Below, piece after piece: positions 26,317 through 34,016 of a DNA stretch of 64,000 nt. The stretch's first letter is position 1. Every line of letters begins with the position of its first letter. The notes beneath the pieces were generated by a model. The model was not told where the DNA came from. It did no database searches and was given only the letters and a program-made list of their open reading frames with translations. Source of the stretch: an uncultured Oscillibacter sp. (GTDB taxonomy: Bacteria; Bacillota; Clostridia; Oscillospirales; Oscillospiraceae); the NCBI GenBank assembly GCA_910587705.1, contig CAJUMX010000014.1, forward strand, positions 1-64,000, given 5' to 3'. The translations under genes and the position numbers were made by a program.

Positions 26317-27129
26317 TCACCCCCAAAAGTCCGGGAACAAAAGCTCGCTGCCCACCTTCACCGTCAGCAGGATCAGCACGATGATCACCGTGGGCCGGAC
26401 GATTCTGCTGCCGTTTTTGATGGCGAGGCCGGAGCCGATGTAATGCCCCGCGATGGAGGCCGCAGCGGCAATGAGCCCCACGCCCCAGTACACGTAGCCC
26501 GAGGCCATCTGCGTCACCAAGCTGCCGATGTTGGAGGAGAGGTTGATCACCTTCACGCCCCCCGCCGCGTGGCGGGTGTCCAGCTTGGCGGCACGGATCA
26601 AAATAATCATCAGAAAGGTCCCCGTGCCGGGGCCGTAGTACCCATCGTAGCCGCCAATCACGAAGGCCGCCGCCCAGACGATGGCCAGCCGCTTTTGGGG
26701 GTCAATCTCCCCCGGCTCATCGGGCCACTCCCGGCCCCGAAGGGTGATGAAGGCCACCACCGGAAGCACAAGGAGCAGTAAGTATTTCAAAACCGCGTCC
26801 GGCGTCCGGTGCTGGAGCCAGGTGCCGATGGCGGAGCCCACCAGGGCGAAGGCGATGGACGGGGCGAAGAGCCGCCAGTCCACATAGCCATTTTTGATGA
26901 ACCGGCCCGTGGAGAAACAGGAGCCGATGGCGGCGGAAACCTTGTTGGTTCCCAGGGCGTAGGGCACGGGAAGATTGCCGAAGGCAATCAGGTGGGTGGG
27001 GACGGAGATGATGCCGCCGCCCCCGGCGATGGCGTCCATGAAGGACGCCAGAAACACGCCCAAACAGACCAGCAAGACCACCCAAAGGGGGAATCCGTCA
27101 ATCCGCAGGGCCATTAGAAACTGGAGCAT
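26317..27129 (-). CDS. TSUP (TauE/SafE) family anion permease
   Basis: The 270-residue protein is almost entirely hydrophobic with about eight helices. The N-terminal MDAIAGGGGIISVP and the mid-protein YDGYYGPGTGTFLMIIL are the two internal repeat motifs of TauE/SafE. Members export or import sulfite, sulfoacetate, C2 compounds or other organic anions; the substrate here is not determined. GGAGG precedes ATG 27129. It forms a two-gene unit with the racemase, so an organic acid linked to the racemase product is possible. Confidence 0.88.
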   Translation of the reverse strand: MLQFLMALRIDGFPLWVVLLVCLGVFLASFMDAIAGGGGIISVPTHLIAFGNLPVPYALGTNKVSAAIGSCFSTGRFIKNGYVDWRLFAPSIAFALVGSAIGTWLQHRTPDAVLKYLLLLVLPVVAFITLRGREWPDEPGEIDPQKRLAIVWAAAFVIGGYDGYYGPGTGTFLMIILIRAAKLDTRHAAGGVKVINLSSNIGSLVTQMASGYVYWGVGLIAAAASIAGHYIGSGLAIKNGSRIVRPTVIIVLILLTVKVGSELLFPDFWG

Positions 27130-27340
27130 GGGGAACCTCCTGCATGTAGAACTGAATTGTTATCATACCGCAACCCGACGGTAAAATCAACGGTCCCTCA
27201 TATTTTTATTCCCATACATTCTCAAATTTTCCCCCGACTTTTGCGCAATTTGCCGAAGGTCACCAAAAAATATTGTGAATCTTGAAACAGATTTAGGAGA
27301 ACCTGCTAAAAGTGGGGCGGTTTTTTCGACAGGACCGTCC

Positions 27341-27369
27341 TTGACGCTATTTTTCAAAAGAAGTATAAT
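27341..27369 (+). promoter_or_regulatory. Sigma-A promoter of glgBCD
   Basis: TTGACG (27341-27346), 17-base spacer, TATAAT (27364-27369). Transcription would start near 27376, leaving a leader of about 155 bases before glgB. Confidence 0.85.
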
Positions 27370-27409
27370 AATCCAGAATAACCAAACGTTGTCTGGAAAA
27401 CGCACAGTC

Positions 27410-27490
27410 CGCCGCTTGGGACGGCGGGCGGGGCGGCCCGGTTGGGCGGCCCGGGAAATCGGCGGGCCGCCCGCCTATAGGCGGCAGCCG
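27410..27490 (+). promoter_or_regulatory. GC-rich structured leader of glgB
   Basis: The leader is nearly pure G and C, with the 11-base GGGCGGCCCGG occurring twice (around 27432-27452) and its complement-like CGGGCCGCCC further on (around 27464-27473). Alternative hairpins are possible, so attenuation or another leader control of glgB is plausible. No known riboswitch class was recognised. Confidence 0.4.
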
Positions 27491-27531
27491 GGGGCTTGGA
27501 GAGTGCCCGCGGCTATGCACGGAGGTTGACT

Positions 27532-29631
27532 ATGGCAAAACACGATCAGGCCGAACGCTTCCACGCCGGAACCCTGACGGACGGCTGGCGCTGGTTCGGC
27601 TCCCACCCCGATAAGAAGAACGGCGCGGAGGGCTGGACCTTCCGGGTTTGGGCCCCTCATGCCCAAAGCGTCTGCGTCGTGGGCGACTTTAACGACTGGA
27701 CGAATGGCGCCCATCCCCTCACCCGGGACGGCGAGGTCTGGGAGGGCTTTATTCCCGACCTTGGGGAGTACACGTCTTATAAGTACGCACTCACCGGCCC
27801 CGACGGGGAAGTCCGGCTGAAAACGGACCCCTACGCCTTCCACTGCGAGACCCGCCCCGCCACCGCCAGCAAGCTCTATGACATGGGGGACTTCAAGTGG
27901 ACCGACGCCGCCTTCCTGGCCAAGCAGGAAAAGCACCAGGTCTACGAATCCCCCCTGAATATCTATGAGGTCCATCTGGGCTCCTGGAAAAAGCGGCCCA
28001 ACGGGGATTTCTATGATTACAAGGACATGGCGAAGGAGCTGGCCGCCTATGTCAAGGAGATGGGCTATACCGCCATCGAGCTGCTGCCCGTGTTGGAGCA
28101 TCCCTTCGACGGTTCCTGGGGTTATCAGTGCACCGGCTATTTCGCCCCCACCTCCCGGTACGGCACCCCCAAGGATTTCCTCTGGTTCGTAAACCACATG
28201 CACAAAAACGGCATCGCCGTCATTCTGGACTGGGTCCCCGCCCACTTCTGCAAGGACTCCCACGGGCTTTACGAGTTCGACGGCGGCTGCTGCTATGAGT
28301 ACAGCGACCCCAACAAGTGGGAGCACGCCTCCTGGGGCACCCGGGTCTTTGACTACGGCCGTCCCGAGGTAAAGAGCTTCCTCTTCTCCTCCGCCCGCTT
28401 CTGGCTGGAGGAGTGCCACATCGACGGCCTCCGGGTAGACGCGGTGGCCTCCATGCTCTACCTGGACTACAGCCGCCAGGGCGGAGCCTGGACCCCCAAC
28501 AAGTACGGCGGGCATGAGAATCTGGAGGCCATTGACTTCCTCCGGGAGCTCAACGCCATGGCCTTTTCTGTGAAGCCCGGCGTCATGATGATCGCCGAGG
28601 AATCCACCGCCTGGCCCATGGTCAGCCGTCCCGCCGACATCGGGGGCCTTGGCTTCAACCTCAAGTGGAACATGGGCTGGATGAACGACATGTGCCACTA
28701 TCTCAAGCTGGACCCCTGGTTCCGCCAGGATCACCATAAGGACATCACCTTCTCCATGATGTACGCCTTCTCCGAGAACTTCGTGCTGCCCATCTCCCAC
28801 GACGAGGTGGTCCACATGAAGGGCTCCGTGGTGGGGAAGATGCCCGGGGATTATACGAACCAGCTCCGCTGCACCCGGGGCTTCTACGCCTACCTGCTGG
28901 CCCACCCGGGCAAGAAGCTCCTCTTTATGGGCGCGGAGCTGGGCCAGTGGCACGAGTGGAACGACAAGGAGTCCCTGGACTGGTACCTCCTGGAGAACGA
29001 GGAAAACCAGAAGGTCCACCGCTTCTTCAAGGAGGCCAACGCCTTCTACAAGAAGGAACCCGCCCTGTGGGAGGTTGACTTCAGCTGGGAGGGCTTTGAG
29101 TGGCTGGTGGTGGACGACAACCACAACAACGTGGTGGTCTTTCTCCGCAAGGACAAGAAGGGCCGGGACCTCCTCTGCGCCATCAACTTCTCCCCCAATA
29201 CTTACGAGGGATACCGCATGGGCGTTCCCGCTCACAAGCAGTATACCCCCGTCTTCAACACCGACGCGGTGGAATACGGCGGCGACGGCTTCGGCGACGC
29301 CGGGCCCGTTCCCGTGGAGGCCATCGAATCCCACGGCAAGGAGTACTCCGCCGCCATCCGCATCCCCGCCTTCGGCGCGGTGTTCCTCCGGGGCGAGGGG
29401 ACCTTCCCCAAGCCAAAAGCCGCCAAGGAGCCCAAGGCCGCCAAGGCCGTGAAAACGGTGGAGAAGGCCTCCAAGGCTACGGGGAAAACCGTGAAGGCCT
29501 CCGCCAAGGCCCTGGTGAAAACCGTCAAATCCTCCGCCAAGGCGGAGAAGGCCCCCAAGGAGGGCAAAGCTGAAAAACCCGCAAGAAAGCCCAGAGCGAA
29601 AAAACAGGCAAAGGAGCTGAAAGAGACATGA
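27532..29631 (+). CDS. glgB: 1,4-alpha-glucan branching enzyme with lysine-rich tail
   Basis: The 699-residue enzyme has an N-terminal carbohydrate-binding domain (WTFRVWAPHAQSVCVVGDFN), the GH13 barrel with the nucleophile Asp in GLRVDAVASMLY, the acid Glu in IAEESTAWP and the transition-state Asp in ISHDEVVH, and a C-terminal beta domain ending near residue 620. It makes alpha-1,6 branches in glycogen. A tail of about 73 residues follows, roughly one third Lys with Ala, Pro and Thr, like histone H1 tails. ATG 27532 follows GGAGG. Its stop overlaps the glgC start by four bases. Confidence 0.95.
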   Translation: MAKHDQAERFHAGTLTDGWRWFGSHPDKKNGAEGWTFRVWAPHAQSVCVVGDFNDWTNGAHPLTRDGEVWEGFIPDLGEYTSYKYALTGPDGEVRLKTDPYAFHCETRPATASKLYDMGDFKWTDAAFLAKQEKHQVYESPLNIYEVHLGSWKKRPNGDFYDYKDMAKELAAYVKEMGYTAIELLPVLEHPFDGSWGYQCTGYFAPTSRYGTPKDFLWFVNHMHKNGIAVILDWVPAHFCKDSHGLYEFDGGCCYEYSDPNKWEHASWGTRVFDYGRPEVKSFLFSSARFWLEECHIDGLRVDAVASMLYLDYSRQGGAWTPNKYGGHENLEAIDFLRELNAMAFSVKPGVMMIAEESTAWPMVSRPADIGGLGFNLKWNMGWMNDMCHYLKLDPWFRQDHHKDITFSMMYAFSENFVLPISHDEVVHMKGSVVGKMPGDYTNQLRCTRGFYAYLLAHPGKKLLFMGAELGQWHEWNDKESLDWYLLENEENQKVHRFFKEANAFYKKEPALWEVDFSWEGFEWLVVDDNHNNVVVFLRKDKKGRDLLCAINFSPNTYEGYRMGVPAHKQYTPVFNTDAVEYGGDGFGDAGPVPVEAIESHGKEYSAAIRIPAFGAVFLRGEGTFPKPKAAKEPKAAKAVKTVEKASKATGKTVKASAKALVKTVKSSAKAEKAPKEGKAEKPARKPRAKKQAKELKET

Positions 29632-30833
29632 AGAAAGAATGCATTGCCATGCTGCTGGCCGGAGGACAGGGCAGCCGCCTTTATGTCCTCACCGGAGACA
29701 TGGCAAAGCCCGCCGTTCCCTTCGGCGGCAAATACCGCATCATTGACTTTCCCCTCTCCAACTGCACGAACTCCGGCATCGATACCGTGGGCGTGCTGAC
29801 CCAGTACCGCCCCCTGGAGCTGAACAGCTATATCGGCAGCGGCCAGCCCTGGGACCTGGACGGGTCCACCGGCGGCGTCCATATCCTGCCTCCCTATCAG
29901 GGCGCCAAAGGCGGCACCTGGTACAAGGGAACCGCCAACGCCATTTATCAGAATCTGGGCTTCATCGATATGCACGACCCCGAGTATGTGGTCATTCTCT
30001 CCGGCGACCATATCTATAAAATGGACTATTCCGACATGCTGGCCCGTCACAAGGCGGCAAACGCCGCCTGCACCATCTCCGTTATGGAGGTGCCCTGGGC
30101 TGAGGCGCCCCGCTTCGGCATCATGAGCGTGGACGGAGACGACATGATCACCGAATTCGCCGAAAAACCCAAGGAGCCCAAGAGCAACCTGGCCTCCATG
30201 GGCATCTACGTATTCTCCTGGAAGGCCCTGCGGCAGTACCTCATCGACGACGAGCACACCCCGGGCTCTGAAAACGACTTCGGAAAGAACATCATCCCCG
30301 CCATGCTGGGCAATCAGGAGCGCATGGCCGCCTATCGCTTCTCCGGCTACTGGAAGGACGTGGGCACTCTGGAATCCCTCTGGGACGCCAACATGGACAT
30401 GCTGGCCCCCGAGTCCGGTCTGGACCTGCGGGACCGTTCCTGGCCCATCTACGCCCGCTCCGTCAGCGCTCCCCCCGCCTTCCTGGGCGAGAATTCCACG
30501 GTGACCCACAGCGCCGTGAACCGGGGCAGCGTGTTGGAGGGCGTGGTGGAGAACTCTGTCCTCTCCCAGAATGTCACCGTGGGCGAGGGCGCGGCAGTCC
30601 GCTACTCCGTCCTCTTCCCCAACGTAGAAGTGGCCCCCGGCGCGGTGGTGGAGTACGCCATCCTGGGCGAGGGCTGCAAGATCGGCCCGGGCTGCCACGT
30701 GGGCGGCACACCGGAAAATACCCCCGAGGGCTGGGGCCTGACGGTGCTGGCCCCGGGCTGCAAGCTGCCCGAAGGCCAAAACGCCAAGGCCGGCGTCATG
30801 CTGAACCGCAACGGTGAGGAGGTGTCCAAATGA
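29628..30833 (+). CDS. glgC: Glucose-1-phosphate adenylyltransferase, catalytic subunit
   Basis: The 401-residue enzyme has the nucleotide-binding N-terminus MLLAGGQGSRLYVLT, the motif KPAVPFGGKYRIIDF, the glucose-1-phosphate region EFAEKPKEPKSN and a C-terminal left-handed beta-helix with hexapeptide repeats (VTVGEGAAVRYSVLFPNVEV). It makes ADP-glucose from glucose-1-phosphate and ATP, the committed step of glycogen synthesis. The usual GGQGxRL loop is intact. It overlaps both neighbours by four bases, indicating tight translational coupling in glgBCD. Confidence 0.95.
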   Translation: MKKECIAMLLAGGQGSRLYVLTGDMAKPAVPFGGKYRIIDFPLSNCTNSGIDTVGVLTQYRPLELNSYIGSGQPWDLDGSTGGVHILPPYQGAKGGTWYKGTANAIYQNLGFIDMHDPEYVVILSGDHIYKMDYSDMLARHKAANAACTISVMEVPWAEAPRFGIMSVDGDDMITEFAEKPKEPKSNLASMGIYVFSWKALRQYLIDDEHTPGSENDFGKNIIPAMLGNQERMAAYRFSGYWKDVGTLESLWDANMDMLAPESGLDLRDRSWPIYARSVSAPPAFLGENSTVTHSAVNRGSVLEGVVENSVLSQNVTVGEGAAVRYSVLFPNVEVAPGAVVEYAILGEGCKIGPGCHVGGTPENTPEGWGLTVLAPGCKLPEGQNAKAGVMLNRNGEEVSK

Positions 30834-31942
30834 ACGGACTGCACGGAATTATTTTCACCTATGAGCGCCGCGGCAACCTCCAGGAGCTGGGCTCCATCCG
30901 CTCCTCCGCCTCCATTCCCTTCGGCGGGAGGTTCCGGGCGGTGGACTTTGCCCTCTCCGGCCTGGTCAACGCCGGGGCCACCGACGTGGGCATCATCCTG
31001 CACGGCCACTACCAGAGCCTGCTGGACCACCTGGGCACCGGCAAGGACTGGGATCTGAGCCGCAAGCGGGGCGGCCTGCGCCTCCTGCCCCCCTTCAACT
31101 ACAAGGGCGACTGGGGCGCCATGCCCTATCGGGGCCATATTGAGGCCCTGACCGCTGTACGGACCTACCTGGAAGAAATCCGTCAGGACTACGTGGTCAT
31201 GATGGACGGCGATCTGGTAGCCAACCTGCCCCTGAGCGACGTGTATGAAACTCACCTGAAATCCGGGGCGGACATCACCGTGGTCTGCGCCAACGACAGC
31301 TTCATGACCGAGGACGGTACCTACTTCCAGGTGGGCGAGGGCGGCCGGATCACCGAGGTCTTTATCAGCCCCCATACTCCCCGGGGCCTTCGGGGTCTGG
31401 GAACCTATGTCGTCTCCAAAAAGCTGCTGCTGGAGCTGGTGGACGACTGCGCCGCCAAGGACCAGCTCAGCTGGCGGAGCGACGTGCTCCAGGCTCGGAG
31501 GGAGCAGTTGAATATTCAGAGCTATATCTGGAAGGGCTACGCCGCCCAGATTCGCTCCGTTCAGGAGTACTACGACCGCAGCATGCAGCTGCTGGACCCC
31601 GCCATCCGGGCGGATCTGTTCTGCGCGCAGCGCCCCGTCCGGGCCAAAAACGCGGACCTGAGCTCCACCTACATTGGCTCCGGCGGAAAGTGCGTCAACT
31701 CCCTCTTCGGCGACGGCTGCTCCATCGAGGGTGTGGTGGAGAACTCCATCCTCTTCCCCGGCGTCACCGTGGAAGCCGGCGCGGTGGTGCGTAACTGCGT
31801 CATCTTCAAGGATTCCATCGTCCGCAAGGACGCCCAGCTGAGCTACATCATCGCTGACAAGGACGTGGAAGTCCTTCCGGGTCGGACGCTGATGGGCCAT
31901 GTCACTTATCCCATCGTCCTGGCCAAAGGCAGCAAGGTATAA
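30830..31942 (+). CDS. glgD: Glucose-1-phosphate adenylyltransferase, GlgD subunit
   Basis: The 370-residue paralogue of GlgC retains the fold (SIPFGGRFRAVDFALSG, hexapeptide C-terminus ENSILFPGVTVEAGAVV) but lacks the GGxGxRL nucleotide loop at the N-terminus, where it reads FTYERRGNLQELGSIR. GlgD is the regulatory partner of GlgC in Firmicutes and is weakly or not catalytic alone. Its start overlaps the glgC stop. A terminator follows 7 bases after the stop codon, ending the first glycogen transcript. Confidence 0.94.
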   Translation: MNGLHGIIFTYERRGNLQELGSIRSSASIPFGGRFRAVDFALSGLVNAGATDVGIILHGHYQSLLDHLGTGKDWDLSRKRGGLRLLPPFNYKGDWGAMPYRGHIEALTAVRTYLEEIRQDYVVMMDGDLVANLPLSDVYETHLKSGADITVVCANDSFMTEDGTYFQVGEGGRITEVFISPHTPRGLRGLGTYVVSKKLLLELVDDCAAKDQLSWRSDVLQARREQLNIQSYIWKGYAAQIRSVQEYYDRSMQLLDPAIRADLFCAQRPVRAKNADLSSTYIGSGGKCVNSLFGDGCSIEGVVENSILFPGVTVEAGAVVRNCVIFKDSIVRKDAQLSYIIADKDVEVLPGRTLMGHVTYPIVLAKGSKV

Positions 31943-31948
31943 ACTTCC

Positions 31949-31980
31949 ATAAAAGGGGGGCGTCTCCGTCCCCCTTTTAT
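31949..31980 (+). terminator. Terminator after glgD
   Basis: ATAAAAGGGGG (31949-31959) pairs with CCCCCTTTTAT (31970-31980), ending in TTTTAT. It closes the glgBCD transcript before the separate promoter of glgA. Confidence 0.8.
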
Positions 31981-31995
31981 GATTGAAAGGCCGGA

Positions 31996-32024
31996 TTGAC
32001 CCCGGCCCCATTATTTGGTATACT
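31996..32024 (+). promoter_or_regulatory. Sigma-A promoter of glgA-glgP
   Basis: TTGACC (31996-32001), 17-base spacer, TATACT (32019-32024). The roughly 95-base leader contains a hairpin CCCCGGCA/TGCCGGGG (around 32072-32099) shortly before the glgA ribosome site. Confidence 0.82.
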
Positions 32025-32124
32025 ATAGGAGAATCGCCCTTTCGGCGGTCCTCCCACACGCTGATCTCCCCCGGCATCCTGGTTCCACCCCAGTGCCGGG
32101 GATGATATGAAAAGGAGTACGTGT

Positions 32125-34008
32125 ATGAAAATCTTGTATGTGACCAGCGAAGCGGTCCCCTTCTGCAAAACTGGCGGTCTGGCCGATGTGGCCGGTTCTC
32201 TTCCACCCGCCCTGGCGGAGCAGGGCGCCGAAGTGGCCGTGGTCCTGCCCCTCTATGAGCGGGTCCGAGACCGGTTCGGAAGCCAGCTGAAATTCGAGTG
32301 CTATGACTACGTGGACCTTGCCTGGCGGCACAACTACTGCGGCCTGTTCTCCATGGAGAAGGACGGCGTAACCTGGTACTTCCTGGACAACGAGCAGTAC
32401 TTTAGCCGGGGCACCCTCTACGGTCAGGCCGACGACGGTGAGCGCTTCGCCTTCTTCTCCCGGGCCGTGGTGCGGATGCTGGACCGTTTCAAGTTCTGGC
32501 CCGAGGTGGTCCACTGCAACGACTGGCAGTCTGCCCTGGTCCCCATCTACCTGAAAGACGACGGCGTGCGGGAGGACCGCTACCGCTCCATCAAAACCGT
32601 GGTCACCATCCACAACATCGAGTACCAGGGCCGGTACAACCCCTATGTCCTGGGCGAGCTCTTCGGCCTGGACGCCGGCTGGGTCAAGGACGGCACCATG
32701 CTGCTGGACGGGGACGCCAACCTCCTCAAGGGCGCTATCCTCTGCGCCGACGCGGTAAACGCCGTCTCCCCCACCTATGCCAACGAGCTGAAAATGCCCT
32801 ACTTCGCCCACCGGATGGAGGGCGTGATGCGCCAGTGCTCCGACAAGCTCTATGGCGTGCTGAACGGCATCGACATGAAGCTCTACGATCCCCGGACCGA
32901 TAGTCGCATTCTGCAAACCTTCTCTGCCGAGGACATGACCGGCAAGGACGCCTGCAAGGCCGAGCTCCAGCGGATGGTGGGTCTAAGGGAAGAGCCCCAT
33001 ACCCCCATCGTTGCCATGGTGAGCCGCCTGGTGTCTCACAAGGGTTTGGACTTGATCTGCGAGGTGCTTCATGATATGATGGAGCTCCCCATGCAGCTGG
33101 TGGTTCTGGGCACTGGAGACCAGCGGTATGAGGACTTCTTCGGCTGGGCCGCCCAGCAGTACCCCGGCCGGATGTCCGTCCGCATGGATTACAACGAGGA
33201 TTTGTCCATGGCCATCTACGCCGGTGCGGACCTGTTCCTCATGCCCTCTAAGAGCGAGCCCTGCGGCCTGAGCCAGATGATCGCCATGCGCTATGGCACG
33301 GTGCCCATCGTCCGGGAGACCGGCGGATTAAAGGACACCGTTCAGCCCTGTGAATCCTGGCGGGACGCGGGCAATGGCTTTAGCTTCGCCAACTACTCCA
33401 GCGGCGACATGCTCCACGTCATCCGGGAGGCCGTGTACCTGTACAAGGATTATCCCGATGTCTTTGGCCGCCTGCGCCAGCGGGCGATGAGCGGCGATTT
33501 CAGCTGGGCCCGGAGTGCCAGAGAGTACCTGCGCATTTACGCCACCATCACCGGCTTGGCCTGGCCCCTTCACAACGATACCCGCCGGGCGGCAGAGACC
33601 CCCGAGGAGGCTGCTCCTGTTGAGGAGACCGCACCCGCCGTGGAAGCTGCTCCCGTTGAGGAAGCTACTCCTGCTGTAGAGGCCGCTCCCGTCGAGGAAG
33701 CTACTCCTGCTGTGGAAACCGCTCCCGTCGAGGAAGCCGCTCCTGCTGTGGAGGCCGCTCCCGTCGAGGAAGCCGCTCCTGCTGTGGAGGCTGCTCCCAT
33801 TGAGGAAGCCGCTCCTGCTGTAGAGGCCGCTCCCGTCGAGGAAGCTACTCCCGTTGAGGAGACCGCCCCCGTTGAGGCAAAGCCCGCCAAGAAAACCCAG
33901 AAGGCCGCCTCGAAAACCACCTCCAAGGCCGCCAAGGCTGAGAAGAAAACCGAGAAAAAGACATCCTCTAAGAAAGGAACCGCCGGCAAGAAAAAGTCTG
34001 CGGAGTGA
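32125..34008 (+). CDS. glgA: Glycogen synthase (ADP-glucose) with repeat and lysine-rich tail
   Basis: The first 485 residues form a GT5 glycogen synthase: KTGGLADVAGSLPPAL binds ADP-glucose, PEVVHCNDWQSAL and LNGIDMKLYDP lie mid-protein and LFLMPSKSEPCGLSQMIAM is the C-terminal active-site region. ATG 32125 follows AAAGGAG; an ATG at 32107 lies before that site. After the enzyme comes a stretch of about 95 residues made of a 12-residue repeat (APVEEATPAVEA), and then 42 residues with 16 Lys. Normal GlgA ends near 480 residues, so this extension is extra. It resembles the tail on GlgB and may bind glycogen particles, membranes or nucleic acid; that is inference. Confidence 0.94.
   Translation: MKILYVTSEAVPFCKTGGLADVAGSLPPALAEQGAEVAVVLPLYERVRDRFGSQLKFECYDYVDLAWRHNYCGLFSMEKDGVTWYFLDNEQYFSRGTLYGQADDGERFAFFSRAVVRMLDRFKFWPEVVHCNDWQSALVPIYLKDDGVREDRYRSIKTVVTIHNIEYQGRYNPYVLGELFGLDAGWVKDGTMLLDGDANLLKGAILCADAVNAVSPTYANELKMPYFAHRMEGVMRQCSDKLYGVLNGIDMKLYDPRTDSRILQTFSAEDMTGKDACKAELQRMVGLREEPHTPIVAMVSRLVSHKGLDLICEVLHDMMELPMQLVVLGTGDQRYEDFFGWAAQQYPGRMSVRMDYNEDLSMAIYAGADLFLMPSKSEPCGLSQMIAMRYGTVPIVRETGGLKDTVQPCESWRDAGNGFSFANYSSGDMLHVIREAVYLYKDYPDVFGRLRQRAMSGDFSWARSAREYLRIYATITGLAWPLHNDTRRAAETPEEAAPVEETAPAVEAAPVEEATPAVEAAPVEEATPAVETAPVEEAAPAVEAAPVEEAAPAVEAAPIEEAAPAVEAAPVEEATPVEETAPVEAKPAKKTQKAASKTTSKAAKAEKKTEKKTSSKKGTAGKKKSAE
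33613..33870 (+). repeat. Tandem 36-bp repeat encoding APVEEATPAVEA units
   Basis: About seven copies of a 36-base unit run in frame within glgA. Copies differ at synonymous positions (GTT/GTC, GTA/GTG) and a few residues (T or A, V or I). The length is likely to vary between strains by slippage. Confidence 0.9.
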
Positions 34009-34016
34009 GAACGCTT

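Noticed and set aside
27475..29334. Long open frame of about 620 codons antisense to glgB
   Set aside because: It is the mirror of a conserved enzyme in GC-rich DNA, has no ribosome site and reads as low-complexity Val/Gly/His-rich protein.
32075..32100. TGGTTCCACCCC in the glgA leader, reminiscent of a T-box core on the opposite strand
   Set aside because: Too short, in the wrong orientation and without a terminator/antiterminator pair; it forms part of a simple leader hairpin.
33613..33870. Regular 36-bp repeats that could suggest a CRISPR array
   Set aside because: There are no unique spacers; the units are contiguous and stay in the glgA reading frame.
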